Source of the DNA: JAMXLO01 sp963812475
Lineage (GTDB): Bacteria > Pseudomonadota > Alphaproteobacteria > Acetobacterales > Acetobacteraceae
Direction: 5' to 3'
Assembly (NCBI GenBank): GCA_963812475.1
Contig: CAWEVI010000050.1
Location: forward strand, 62,001-126,000
DNA: 64,000 nucleotides
Shown here: in pieces, positions 24,911 through 33,953 of the stretch
Layout: each line of letters begins with the position of its first letter
Position numbering within the stretch: the first letter of the stretch is position 1
Position numbers and translations under genes: made by a program
The notes under the pieces: generated by a model
Database searches by the model: none
What the model saw: only the letters and a program-made list of their open reading frames with translations
What the model was told of the DNA's origin: nothing

Positions 24911-27712
24911 CTAACCGACGGGTTCGGTCAACGTGCGGGCGTGCCGGGCCAGCAGCCTGTCAGCCATGGTTTTCAGCAGATCTGGCACCGCACAGCCGGG
25001 CACCGCCTGACTGAACAGATAACCCTGGACTTCGATGCAGCCGGCCAGGGTCACGGCGTCGAGCTGCTCCGCCGTCTCCACGCCCTCGGCCGTGGTTGCC
25101 ATGCCAAGCTCATTGCCCAGGCTGGTCACGGCGCGGACGATGGCATGGCAATCGGTTTTCCTGCACATATCCCGCACGAAAGACTGGTCGATCTTGATGC
25201 GGTTGAACGGGAAGCGCGGTAGATAGCTGAGCGAGGAATAGCCGGTCCCAAAATCGTCCATGGCGATGCCGACACCGAGCTCCCGGAATTGATGCAATGT
25301 CGCCAGTGTTGCATCGGTATTCTGAAGCATCACCGTTTCGGTGATCTCCAGCTCCAGCCGATCGGGCGGCAGACCGGCTTCGCAGAGCGCCACGGCGACC
25401 GCGCTCATCAGGTTCTGACTTTTGAACTGCGCCGGCGAAAGGTTGACGGCGACCCGTAGTTTCCCTGGCCAGGACGCGGCGGCGGCGCAGGCCTCGCGCA
25501 GCGCCCATTCTCCGATCGGCACGATCAGCCCGATCTCCTCGGCAAGTGGAATGAATTCGTCGGGGGCTACCAGGCCTTTCTCCGGATGGCGCCAGCGCAG
25601 CAGCGCCTCGAAGCCGGTCACCGAGCGCGCCCGCAGATCGATGATCGGCTGATAGAACAGTTCAAGCTGGCCGACTTTCAATGCCTCGCGGAGATCGAGT
25701 TCAAGTCGGCGGCGCGCCTGCATCTGCGCGTCCATCTCGGCATGGAACAGCCGATACAGGCCGCGGCCATCGACCTTCGCGCGATAGAGGGCGAGATCGG
25801 CATTCTTCAGCAACTGGTCAGGGTCCAGGCCGTCCTGGGGTGCGAAGACGATGCCGATGCTGGTGCCGATCACGATCTGGTGGCCGGCGATGATGAAGGG
25901 CGTGTCGAACAGCGCGATCAGCCGCTCGGCCAACGCCGTCGCATCGGTCGGTCGATCGATCGGCGTCAGCACAACGGCGAATTCGTCGCCGCCCAGTCGC
26001 GCGACCGTGTCGGTCTCCCGCGTCTGGCCAAGCAGGCGCTCGGCGACGGCCTGCAGCAGCGCGTCGCCGATCGGGTGCCCAAGTGTATCGTTGACACCCT
26101 TGAACTGATCCAGGTCGAGGCACAAAAGCGCCATACCTTGCCCATGTCGGGCATGGACGGCTTGCTCGATCGCCTCGCGGAACAGCACCCTGTTCGGCAG
26201 CTTGGTCAGCGCATCGTAACGGGCCAGATGCGCCGCGTTGGCCTCGGCCTGGCGGCGTTCGGTGATCTCTTCGAAGGTGGTGAGCCAGCCCTCCTCCATA
26301 GCCTGATGCGTTACCGTGAACGCGCGCCCGTTGCGCAGTTCCCAGGTGTCGGCTGAAGACGCCCGGCGGCTGATCAGTGTCGTTCTGCGTTCGCGGACGT
26401 CGCGCATTTCATCCGCGGTGACGCTGCCGGTCGCGACGATGCGGTCGGTCAGGTCGCGATAGCTCGCGCCTGGGGCGAACTCGTCCGGCGGCAGGTCGAA
26501 CAGTTCGCAGAACCGGCGATTGATCACCAGCAGCAGGCCGCCGTGGTCGAACATCAGCAGCCCCTGCACCATATTGTTCAGGGCCGTGTCGAAGCGGAGC
26601 CAGTGCGCGTGCAATTCGCGTCCGGCCTGCTCGCGTTCCTGCGACAGATGCAGCTCGGACAAGGCGACCGCGCGCGCAGCTTCCGCCTTCAACTGCGCGG
26701 CGTTGGCGGCCTCAAGTTTTTCATACCCATGCAGATGGCGAACGGCGAGCATGATGATCCCGGCTATGACCAGTTCCAGCAACAGGGCAGCGCCGCCGAA
26801 GATGCGTATCTGCGTCCGCCAGACGGCAAGGATCGAGTCCATGGTGTTCGTGACGGCGATCACCAGCGGATAATGGGCCAGACTATGTGGGGCGATCAGT
26901 CGGCTCCTGCCGTCGAGCAGGCTGTCTTGCATGACGGTGCCGTGATCGACCGATGCATGCACTCGCGTGAAGTTGGCAGTATCGCCGAATGTCTGACCGA
27001 TCATGGGATCGACATGCGGATAACGTGCCAGGAGGACGCCGTCACTGCGATAAAGCGCAAACGAGCCTTCGCCCTCCAATGCAATCGTGGAAAAGAACTG
27101 TTCAAAATAGGCGGTTTCGATCGTGGCAACCACGATGCCGACCAGTCGTCCGTCGGGGGCATTGAATCTGCGTGCAATATAGATCGTCCATATACCGCCA
27201 GTTTTGCTCTGCGACGGCGCGCTTATGAACAGGGGCGGCGCATCAGGAGCGAGCTGCGCCTGGACGAAGTCCCGATCGGAGTCATCGACCCGGGCCGACG
27301 GCCACGAGCGGGTGAAGTTGAGCCTTCTGCCGTATTGGTCGAGCAGAGCCAGTGCCGCGATATGGGACACGCCGGCGATACGATCCTTGAGGTCCTGGTG
27401 TAACTCAAATGAACCCGCCTCGGCCTCCAGTCTTTCCGGCGAATCGATCCCGAGTTCGCGGAGGTGCTTGATCAGGCCGAACTGCACGACCTCCACAGCC
27501 TGGAGGCCGCGATCGCTGTCTGCCGCGAGAACGAGCGTGAGATCCCTCAGTTCAAGCTCTGCGTCGGCGATGTCGTGGCGTCGGAGTTCAAGCAGCAGGA
27601 CAAGCGTTCCGCCCGCCAGCACAAGGCCGATGAGGAGACCACAGGCCAGCAGGAGATACCTGGCGCGCGCATGACCGATGAAGGCGGCGAGCCTTCCGAT
27701 GCGAGACAGCAT
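24911..27712 (-). CDS. Membrane GGDEF-EAL protein (c-di-GMP synthase/phosphodiesterase) with periplasmic sensor and PAS
   Basis: 933 residues. Order: transmembrane helix (17-42), periplasmic Cache-like sensor (43-300), second helix (303-325), helical linker, PAS domain (about 370-480), GGDEF domain (490-655, intact GGDEF at 574-578) and EAL domain (665-915, intact FEALLRWRHP from 701 and DDFGTGYSS). Both catalytic signatures are kept, so it may make and/or degrade c-di-GMP in response to a periplasmic ligand. The upper signal FKGVNDTLGHPIGDALL is typical of active cyclases. Its nearest obvious effector in the window is the PilZ domain of BcsAB 15 kb away; the link is inference. Confidence 0.94.
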   Translation of the reverse strand: MLSRIGRLAAFIGHARARYLLLACGLLIGLVLAGGTLVLLLELRRHDIADAELELRDLTLVLAADSDRGLQAVEVVQFGLIKHLRELGIDSPERLEAEAGSFELHQDLKDRIAGVSHIAALALLDQYGRRLNFTRSWPSARVDDSDRDFVQAQLAPDAPPLFISAPSQSKTGGIWTIYIARRFNAPDGRLVGIVVATIETAYFEQFFSTIALEGEGSFALYRSDGVLLARYPHVDPMIGQTFGDTANFTRVHASVDHGTVMQDSLLDGRSRLIAPHSLAHYPLVIAVTNTMDSILAVWRTQIRIFGGAALLLELVIAGIIMLAVRHLHGYEKLEAANAAQLKAEAARAVALSELHLSQEREQAGRELHAHWLRFDTALNNMVQGLLMFDHGGLLLVINRRFCELFDLPPDEFAPGASYRDLTDRIVATGSVTADEMRDVRERRTTLISRRASSADTWELRNGRAFTVTHQAMEEGWLTTFEEITERRQAEANAAHLARYDALTKLPNRVLFREAIEQAVHARHGQGMALLCLDLDQFKGVNDTLGHPIGDALLQAVAERLLGQTRETDTVARLGGDEFAVVLTPIDRPTDATALAERLIALFDTPFIIAGHQIVIGTSIGIVFAPQDGLDPDQLLKNADLALYRAKVDGRGLYRLFHAEMDAQMQARRRLELDLREALKVGQLELFYQPIIDLRARSVTGFEALLRWRHPEKGLVAPDEFIPLAEEIGLIVPIGEWALREACAAAASWPGKLRVAVNLSPAQFKSQNLMSAVAVALCEAGLPPDRLELEITETVMLQNTDATLATLHQFRELGVGIAMDDFGTGYSSLSYLPRFPFNRIKIDQSFVRDMCRKTDCHAIVRAVTSLGNELGMATTAEGVETAEQLDAVTLAGCIEVQGYLFSQAVPGCAVPDLLKTMADRLLARHARTLTEPVG

Positions 27713-27816
27713 GAGCCGCTTTCCAACCTGGAGCGGACATTTAGCTCTGAAGCACTGAAACCGAGGTTAACGCCGCGATCGCCGCGGTACCCGTGCTGGT
27801 GGGGATGGCCGCGACC

Positions 27817-27852
27817 ACTCCCCCAACCCCCTCCCGCAAGGGGAGGGGAGAA
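27817..27852. repeat. C-rich palindromic dispersed repeat (copy 1)
   Basis: CCCCCAACCCCCTCCCGC followed by AAGGGGAGGGG: an imperfect hairpin with CCCTCCC / GGGAGGGG arms around GCAA. The same unit recurs at 45814, 51600 and 51696. It lies between the GGDEF-EAL gene start and the MFS stop. Confidence 0.8.
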
Positions 27853-27871
27853 TTACACGCCAAGCCGCTCG

Positions 27872-29116
27872 CTACTCTGCCGCCGGTTGCTCCAAACTCA
27901 GCAACGAGCGCCCTCGCGTCTCGGGCAACATGAACAGGGCCACGATCATGATGCCGTAAGCCGCCAGGCTAAAGACCGCGATCGCCAGTCCCAGGCCGAG
28001 CCGTATGGCAAGGAAGCCCACCAATGCAGGGAACAGCGCACCGATGCCGCGGCCGGCGTTGTAGCAGAAGCCCTGGCCGGTGCCGCGCACCGCCGTGGGG
28101 TAAAGCTCGGTCATGAACGAGCCCATCGGCGAAAACATGATCAGCGAGACGTAGCCGAGCACGAAGCCGACCGGCATGAACCACGCGTTGCTGATCGGTG
28201 CGAACAGATAGACCAGCGTCAGCACGACCGAGGCGACGGCGGACAGCATGAAGGTGTTCTTCCGGCCGATCCCGTCCGCCAGATATGCGCCGGTGACGAA
28301 CCCGAAGAATGCGCCGAGGATCAACACCAGCGTGTAGCCGCCGGTGCCGACCGCCGAGATGCCGCGCACGGTTTTCAGATATGTGGGCAGCCAGACACCC
28401 AGGGCGTAGCCGCCGCCCTGTGCGCCGGCAACCATCATGACGACGCGCCATGTGATGGTGAGATACGGTGGCTTCAGCGTCGAGAAAATGTGCATGAAGC
28501 TGGCCGGCGCCTGGCGGTTGCGGCGGATTTCAGGTTCCTCGATGAACTGCCGGATCCAGATCACCAGTGCGGCGGGTGCCAGACCGATCCAGAACAGGGT
28601 CCGCCAGGCATATTCCTCCGGCATCACGGCGATCAGCAGTGTGTAGAGCAGGGCCGCGGTGCCCCATCCGACTGCCCAGCCGGTCTGTACCAGGCCGACG
28701 GCGCGGCCACGGTAGCGGTCCTGGATTATTTCGCCCATGAGCACCGCGCCGGCCGCCCATTCGCCACCAAAGCCCAGCCCCTGCAATGCGCGAAAGATGA
28801 AAAGCTGGGTGAAGTCCTGGGCGAAGCCGCACAGAAAGGTGAAGAACGCATACCAAAGGATCGTGATCTGCAGCACCCGGACGCGGCCCCACCGATCCGA
28901 CAGCGCACCTGCGGCCCAGCCGCCGAATGCCGACACCAGCAGGGTGATCGTTCCGAGTACGCCGGCCTGACCGGTGGAGATGTGCCATAGCCCGAGCAGG
29001 CTGGGGATCACGAACGAGAAGATCTGCACATCGAGCGCGTCCAGCGACCAGCCGCCGAAGCAGGCGAGCATGGTGCGGCGCTCACGGGCAGTCAGATCGT
29101 AGAGCCATGCGAACAT
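27872..29116 (-). CDS. MFS transporter (sugar/aromatic-acid porter type)
   Basis: About 414 residues from ATG 29116 (MFAWLYDLTARERR), preceded by GGGAAGG; the frame is open further upstream but that part has no family character. Twelve predicted helices, with the MFS loop GALSDRWGRVRVL between helices 2 and 3, and LQGLGFGGEWAAGAVLMGE, the helix-4 signature of the metabolite:H+ symporter family (aromatic acids, sialate, niacin, and similar). EEPEIRRNR sits in the central loop. The substrate cannot be told and no catabolic genes are adjacent. Confidence 0.9.
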   Translation of the reverse strand: MFAWLYDLTARERRTMLACFGGWSLDALDVQIFSFVIPSLLGLWHISTGQAGVLGTITLLVSAFGGWAAGALSDRWGRVRVLQITILWYAFFTFLCGFAQDFTQLFIFRALQGLGFGGEWAAGAVLMGEIIQDRYRGRAVGLVQTGWAVGWGTAALLYTLLIAVMPEEYAWRTLFWIGLAPAALVIWIRQFIEEPEIRRNRQAPASFMHIFSTLKPPYLTITWRVVMMVAGAQGGGYALGVWLPTYLKTVRGISAVGTGGYTLVLILGAFFGFVTGAYLADGIGRKNTFMLSAVASVVLTLVYLFAPISNAWFMPVGFVLGYVSLIMFSPMGSFMTELYPTAVRGTGQGFCYNAGRGIGALFPALVGFLAIRLGLGLAIAVFSLAAYGIMIVALFMLPETRGRSLLSLEQPAAE

Positions 29117-29280
29117 GACGAACCTTCCCCGGTTATTCTGCGCCGCATCCTGGATTGCGGCGGGACGGTCGATCAAGTTCAGGCTGCTGCGACGGATTTG
29201 TCGAGTCTGCTCCAAACGGGGTGCGACGGCGGGTCACCCGGAAAGTTGCGCCGGATGGCCCGCCGCTGACCGAGGTGCTG

Positions 29281-29358
29281 TCAGATCACGTGGAAGAGAT
29301 ACAGCAGGATGATGACGGGGATCGGAATGCCGAGAGCCCAGAGCAATACGCCGCGCAT
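29281..29358 (-). CDS. 25-residue single-pass membrane peptide
   Basis: A short frame from ATG 29358 to TGA at 29281. It begins MRGVLLWALGIPIPVIIL and then runs as a nearly unbroken hydrophobic helix to HVI. GAGG lies 6 bases before the ATG (GATCGAGGTTCATC). The mixture of small, aromatic and two prolines (GIPIP) looks like real small membrane peptides I recall from other alphaproteobacteria. It stands alone between the MFS gene and the TonB receptor. Function unknown. Confidence 0.6.
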   Translation of the reverse strand: MRGVLLWALGIPIPVIILLYLFHVI

Positions 29359-29446
29359 GATGAACCTCGATCGTGAGAAACAAGCGATGGGCATTTAGGT
29401 GGCGATACATGGCGGCTCGATGGCAAGCCGCATCACGGTTCGGTGG

Positions 29447-31561
29447 CTACAGGCGCACGCGCACGCCTGCGAGAAATGACCCGCCTGGCGTCTGAAAGCC
29501 GTTCACCGGCTCGAAGCCCGAATTGAATATGTTGCGGCCGGTGGCGTAAAGCTGGACGTGTGGCGCCACGTCGTAGGTGACGGTCAGGTTGGCGATCAGC
29601 CCGTGCTGCGATGTCCCGACATTGGTGCTGACGCCGTTGTTGTCGATCAGGAAATCCTGGAATGCCCCGGTCAGCAGCAGTTCGGGCGCGATGGTCAGGC
29701 CCGGCAGCGGCGTGATCGTCGCATTGAGCGACGCCGTGTTCTGTGGTCGGCGAAGCAGCCGCTCGCCGTCGTCGGCATCCTGCGCATCGGTGAAGGTGTA
29801 GGTGGCGTCGAGCGTCATCCAACTGAACAGTCGCATTGTCAGCGATGTCTCGACGCCCTGGATGTGCGCGGACCCGATGTTCACCTGCGTCTCAATCGGC
29901 ACGAACTGCTCGACGATCAGATTTTGAATCTGTTCATTGAAATAGGTCGCACCGAAGCTGATGCCGTCGGCGCGCGCGAAGACCGGCAGATCGGTGGTGA
30001 AGCCGGCCTCCCAGCCTTGGGCGGTCTCCGGCTGAAGGTTGGGATTGCCCCTGAAGCCGGTTGAATCGAAGCCGAACCGGTCGAACAGGGTCGGCGCGCG
30101 GAAGGCGGTGCCGTAGGCAGCCTTGAAGTGCGTGAGAACCTCCGGCACGTCCAGCACTGCGCCAAGTCGCCACGTGAAGGGCGAGTCGTTCAGCACCACA
30201 TCCTGGCGTACCTGCCCCGTCAGTGTCAGGCGTTGCCACAGCATGGTCTGAATACCGGCATAGCCGGAATTCGTCGTCATCGATGCGTTCGCGTTCTGCG
30301 CGAACGGGAACCCACCGGATACGGAATTCGCCTTCACATTCGCCGTGTCGCCGATGTATTCGTAGCCGAATGTCAGATCGGTCGCCGTCAGCACGCTCGA
30401 CGTGAACATGTCGTTGAGATGGACCGTGTTGTTCCACTGGATGTCGGTCCGATAGCCGTGAAAGCGATTGTCCTCGGATGCCAGATTGTGCACATCGAGT
30501 GGGTTCAGCAACTGGCGGAATTGCCTGTCGTCCTGCAGGCGCCCGACAAACACACCGGTCTCGAACGTGCCGTTGAACAGCTTCGAGGTGATGCCGACGC
30601 GTCCCAGCAACGTGTCGTCCGTGCCGGTGGCGTTGGCATCGTCGAACGTCGGATCGCCGAGATTGTTGAAGCCGAACTTCGCGGACCGTCCACGCAGCAG
30701 CAGCGACACACGCGTGCCGTCCACCGGCGTGTAGCCGAGATTGATCGTCAGCAGGCGATCGCGAAACCCCTCCGGCACGCCGGTAAAGATCGACATGCGC
30801 TGCGGCGTCGAATCGAAGCCGCGCTGCGACTGCGATTCGAAGGTCAGCGAGTAATCCAGCGGTCCCTCGATGCCCGACCCGTTCAGGATGCCGCGCACCT
30901 GCGCCGGATAACCGCCGGCCAGATCGCCGGTGACGTGGAAGCCCTGTTCGTGGCCGGTGCGCATGATCAGGTTGATCACCCCGCCGATCGCTCCCGACCC
31001 GTACAGCGCCGCCATCGGTCCGCGAATGATCTCGATCCGCTCGACGTCACCAAGCGTATCGACACCGAAGTTGAACTGCGCACCTGGATCGGACGGATCG
31101 TTCATCGGCATGCCGTCGATCAACACCAGCACCTGATCGGAGTTGGTGCCGCGCACGAACACGCTGGCAACGCCGCCCGCGCCGCCGGACTGGCTGACAC
31201 GGATGCCGGGGACCGCCGACAGCGCTTCGGCCAGCGTGTTGTAGCCGCGCTGCTCTATGGTCTGGCGATCGATCACCGACACGCCGGCCGGAATGTCCAG
31301 AACCGGCGTCGGGACGCGCGTGGCGGTGACCACGAGTTCCGGTGTCGGCGTGTCGGTGTTGGCGTCACTGTCGGCGGCGTGCGCGGGGCTGAGGAGAATC
31401 GCCAACGTTGTCATTCCCGCGAAAGCGGGAACCAAATAAGTGCTGCCACGGCCCGCGCGTGTCGGCCTGGGTCCCCGCTTTCGCGGGGATGACGAGGAGG
31501 AATGCGGGGATGACAAGTAGAAAGGCGGGAATGACACGTTATGAAAATGGAACCGGTGCAT
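29447..31561 (-). CDS. TonB-dependent outer-membrane receptor, BtuB-like (cobalamin)
   Basis: 704 residues: TonB box region (PELVVTATRVPTPV), plug domain (VFVRGTNSDQVLVLIDGMPM and RIEIIRGPMAALYGSGAIGG), then a 22-strand barrel ending FLAGVRVRL. It sits directly under a cobalamin riboswitch, so vitamin B12 (or a corrinoid) is the likely ligand. ATG 31561 is supported by GGAGGA 5 bases upstream. Residues about 9-50 are encoded by a palindromic repeat (31410-31535), so the export signal is partly repeat-derived: YLVPAFAGMTTLAILL then SPAHAADS. An internal ATG would leave only about 13 residues before the cleavage site. Confidence 0.91.
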   Translation of the reverse strand: MHRFHFHNVSFPPFYLSSPHSSSSSPRKRGPRPTRAGRGSTYLVPAFAGMTTLAILLSPAHAADSDANTDTPTPELVVTATRVPTPVLDIPAGVSVIDRQTIEQRGYNTLAEALSAVPGIRVSQSGGAGGVASVFVRGTNSDQVLVLIDGMPMNDPSDPGAQFNFGVDTLGDVERIEIIRGPMAALYGSGAIGGVINLIMRTGHEQGFHVTGDLAGGYPAQVRGILNGSGIEGPLDYSLTFESQSQRGFDSTPQRMSIFTGVPEGFRDRLLTINLGYTPVDGTRVSLLLRGRSAKFGFNNLGDPTFDDANATGTDDTLLGRVGITSKLFNGTFETGVFVGRLQDDRQFRQLLNPLDVHNLASEDNRFHGYRTDIQWNNTVHLNDMFTSSVLTATDLTFGYEYIGDTANVKANSVSGGFPFAQNANASMTTNSGYAGIQTMLWQRLTLTGQVRQDVVLNDSPFTWRLGAVLDVPEVLTHFKAAYGTAFRAPTLFDRFGFDSTGFRGNPNLQPETAQGWEAGFTTDLPVFARADGISFGATYFNEQIQNLIVEQFVPIETQVNIGSAHIQGVETSLTMRLFSWMTLDATYTFTDAQDADDGERLLRRPQNTASLNATITPLPGLTIAPELLLTGAFQDFLIDNNGVSTNVGTSQHGLIANLTVTYDVAPHVQLYATGRNIFNSGFEPVNGFQTPGGSFLAGVRVRL
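31410..31535. repeat. Palindromic repeat inserted in the receptor's signal-peptide region
   Basis: Left arm 31410-31432 (GTCATTCCCGCGAAAGCGGG plus AAC) and inverted right arm 31470-31493 (GGTCCCCGCTTTCGCGGGGA plus TGAC) enclose a 37-base spacer. Two partial copies of the arm follow at 31500-31514 and about 31519-31535. This arm is the common alphaproteobacterial 'GTCATTCCCGCGAAAGCGGG' intergenic repeat. Here it is open in frame with the receptor gene. Confidence 0.85.
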
Positions 31562-31656
31562 GCGGGTCCTCCGTCATCGATTGACGACAGCCCGCCTGCG
31601 GGTTCACCCCCGCTGCACCGGTACACCCCGCCCGCCGCGCGCGTGCAGTCTCGACG

Positions 31657-31852
31657 CCGGCCGGTCTCCTGGCTCGCGGGTCTTCGCCAATTCCCCGCCT
31701 TCTCGCCTTGCGGCAATGGCATTCCGGGAACCGACCATTGCCCCCGGACTTTACCCGGGGGTCGCCGCGCACAGTTGCGGGGGCAGCAGCCTTGCCGCGG
31801 GCATGACCCGACAGTCTGGCTTTCCCGTTTCAGCCCTTGCGGGCCACCGGCG
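31657..31852 (-). promoter_or_regulatory. Cobalamin riboswitch
   Basis: Read on the minus strand: a P1-side segment, then GCCCGCAAGGGCTGAAACGG (P3/J region), GCTGCCCCCGCAACTGTG (core), a long variable arm with ACCCCCGGGTAAAGTCCGGG, GCGAGAAGGCGGGG, and the B12 box GAGCCAGGAGACCGGCC. These match the class of adenosylcobalamin riboswitches. The element ends about 95 bases before the receptor ATG. Binding would normally repress the downstream gene. The plus-strand CoA-transferase starts only 37 bases beyond its 5' end. Confidence 0.95.
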
Positions 31853-31888
31853 TCTGGACCCAGACTAACGCGTCCTGAAGAGTACGCA

Positions 31889-33109
31889 ATGATCCCGCGC
31901 ATCGAATTTGAACCAAACGCCGCCGCGCCGCTGGATGGCATCCGCGTCGTCGATCTGTCGCGCCTGGTCGCCGGCAACATGGTGAGCCTGCAACTCGCGG
32001 ATCAGGGTGCGGAGGTGATCAAGATCGAAGATCCGCGTACCGGCGATCCGCTGCGTGCCTGGCGCGTGAAGGGGCTGAGCCTGCATTGGAAGGTCTATGC
32101 GCGGAACAAGAAGAGTTTCGCGCTGAACCTGCGTCCGCGGGCCGGACGCGACGCGCTGTTGGATCTCCTCGCGCAGAGTCACGTGCTGATCGAGAACTAT
32201 CGTCCCGGCACGTTGGAGGAGATGGGCCTCGGTCCCGATGTGCTGCACGCGCGCAATCCAAAGCTGATCATCGTGCGGATCACCGGCTTCGGCCAGGACG
32301 GACCATATCGCGATCGCCCGGGCTTCGGCACGCTGGTGGAGGCGATGTCCGGCTTTGCATCGAAGAACGGATACGGCGACCGTCCGCCCGTGCTGCCGCC
32401 GCTGGCGCTCGCCGATATGGTCGCCGGATTGTATGGCGCATACGCCGTGATGATCGCACTCCGCGTCGCCGAGCACGGCGGCAAGGGGCAGGTCATCGAC
32501 CTGCCGCTGCTTGATCCGATCATCTCCATCCTCGGCCCCGAGGCCGCGACCTTCCGCGTGTCGGGTGAGAAGCCGCAGCGCACCGGCAGCCGTTCGCTCA
32601 CCACGTCGCCACGCAATGTGTATGCCACACAGGACGGCCGTTACATCGCCATCTCGGCATCGATCCAGGCGATGGCCGAACGCGTGTTCCGTGCCATCGG
32701 CAAGCCGGAGATGATCGACGATCCGCGCTTCCGCACCAACACCGACCGCGTGCGCCACATCGACGAATGCGATGGCGCGGTGGCGGCGTTCATCGCGCAA
32801 CGCTCGCTGGACGAGAACATGGCGATCTTCCAGGCGGCCGAAGTCACCGCCACGCCGGTCTATGACATCGACCAACTGATTGCCGATGAGCATGTCCAGG
32901 CGCGCGGCATCATCGTCGAGGCGCCGGATGAGGAAGCGGGCTCCGTGCTGATGCACAATGTGATCCCGCGCCTGTCGGATACCCCCGGCAAGCTGCGCCA
33001 CCCGGCGCCGACGCTGGGCCAGCACTCGCGCGCGGTGTTGGGCGCGATCGGCTATTCTTCCGAACAGATCGCCGCATTGGCGGCTGATGACGTTGTGAAG
33101 CTGGGCTGA
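31889..33109 (+). CDS. CaiB/BaiF family (class III) CoA-transferase
   Basis: 406 residues from ATG 31889. It shows LDGIRVVDLSRLVAGNMVSLQLADQGAEVIKIE at the N-terminus (here only as a region, residues about 15-47) and LENYRPGTLEEMGLG-like IENYRPGTLEEMG. The likely catalytic aspartate is in PPLALADMVAGLYG, all typical of formyl-CoA transferase / carnitine CoA-transferase relatives. It is followed after 38 bases by an enoyl-CoA hydratase gene, suggesting catabolism of an acid through its CoA ester. The acyl group is unknown. Confidence 0.92.
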   Translation: MIPRIEFEPNAAAPLDGIRVVDLSRLVAGNMVSLQLADQGAEVIKIEDPRTGDPLRAWRVKGLSLHWKVYARNKKSFALNLRPRAGRDALLDLLAQSHVLIENYRPGTLEEMGLGPDVLHARNPKLIIVRITGFGQDGPYRDRPGFGTLVEAMSGFASKNGYGDRPPVLPPLALADMVAGLYGAYAVMIALRVAEHGGKGQVIDLPLLDPIISILGPEAATFRVSGEKPQRTGSRSLTTSPRNVYATQDGRYIAISASIQAMAERVFRAIGKPEMIDDPRFRTNTDRVRHIDECDGAVAAFIAQRSLDENMAIFQAAEVTATPVYDIDQLIADEHVQARGIIVEAPDEEAGSVLMHNVIPRLSDTPGKLRHPAPTLGQHSRAVLGAIGYSSEQIAALAADDVVKLG

Positions 33110-33147
33110 TCCGCGCCGCGGAGCTTGGCGTCAAAGGAGACCTGCAT

Positions 33148-33951
33148 ATGGCCGTCGTCGAAACCGAGCGCCACGGACAGATCCTGGTGGTACGCATGAA
33201 CCGACCCGAGCGGCTCAACGCGCTCAACCATGAGATGCGCACGCAGCTTGCCGAGACCTGGACCGAGTTCCGTCACAGCGACGAGCTCGAGGTCGCCATC
33301 TTCACCGGTGCAGGCCGTGCGTTCTGCGCCGGCGAGGACATGAAGGAATCGCTGCAGAACGGTGCGCCAGGCGGACGCCGTCCGGCCATCGAAGACCCGT
33401 TCATGTCCGGCACGCTGGAAAAGCCCGTCATTGCCGCGGTCAACGGCTTCGCCATGGGCGGCGGCTTCATGCTGGTCGAGCGTACCGATCTGCGTGTGGC
33501 CGTGCGCGGCGCGGTGTTCGAGGTTTCCGAGGCAAAACGCTGGCTGCTCGGGGGCTACAACCACGGGCACATCGCCAATCTACCGTATCCGATCGCCATG
33601 GAGATGGCGCTTGGTTTCCGCTTCACCGCCGAACGTTTTTTCGACGTTGGTTTCCTCAACCGCCTTGTCGAGCCCGGCGAACTCATGCCAAGCGCGCTTG
33701 CCATGGCCGAGCATCTTCTGACGTTGCCGCCGGCCTCGCGGGTCAACACGGTACACATGATGCGCCAGATGCGTCCGGCGCCGACGCAGGAGTTGCAGCG
33801 TCTGGCCGTCGCGCTGCACGAGCACGGCGCCAAGAGCGACCTGATGGAATCGCGTGCGGCGTTCGCCGAGAAGCGCGCGCCCCGGTTCAAGGGCTGGGAT
33901 GACCCGCAGGATCGTCAGCGTCTGCCGACCTTGGATACGCTGAAGGGCTGA
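33148..33951 (+). CDS. Enoyl-CoA hydratase/isomerase family protein
   Basis: 267 residues, crotonase fold. MNRPERLNALNHEM begins the family; the CoA-binding/oxyanion-hole segments are GRAFCAGEDMKE and AAVNGFAMGGGFML. In place of a classical catalytic Glu pair there is VFEVSEAKRWLLGG, so the reaction may not be hydration. ATG 33148 has AAAGGAG upstream. It is probably cotranscribed with the CoA-transferase before it and metW after it (2-base gap). Confidence 0.9.
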   Translation: MAVVETERHGQILVVRMNRPERLNALNHEMRTQLAETWTEFRHSDELEVAIFTGAGRAFCAGEDMKESLQNGAPGGRRPAIEDPFMSGTLEKPVIAAVNGFAMGGGFMLVERTDLRVAVRGAVFEVSEAKRWLLGGYNHGHIANLPYPIAMEMALGFRFTAERFFDVGFLNRLVEPGELMPSALAMAEHLLTLPPASRVNTVHMMRQMRPAPTQELQRLAVALHEHGAKSDLMESRAAFAEKRAPRFKGWDDPQDRQRLPTLDTLKG

Positions 33952-33953
33952 CC

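Noticed and set aside
31541..31888. N-terminal extension of the CoA-transferase frame across the riboswitch
   Set aside because: The translated extension is the antisense of the riboswitch and the receptor start; ATG 31889 begins the conserved domain.
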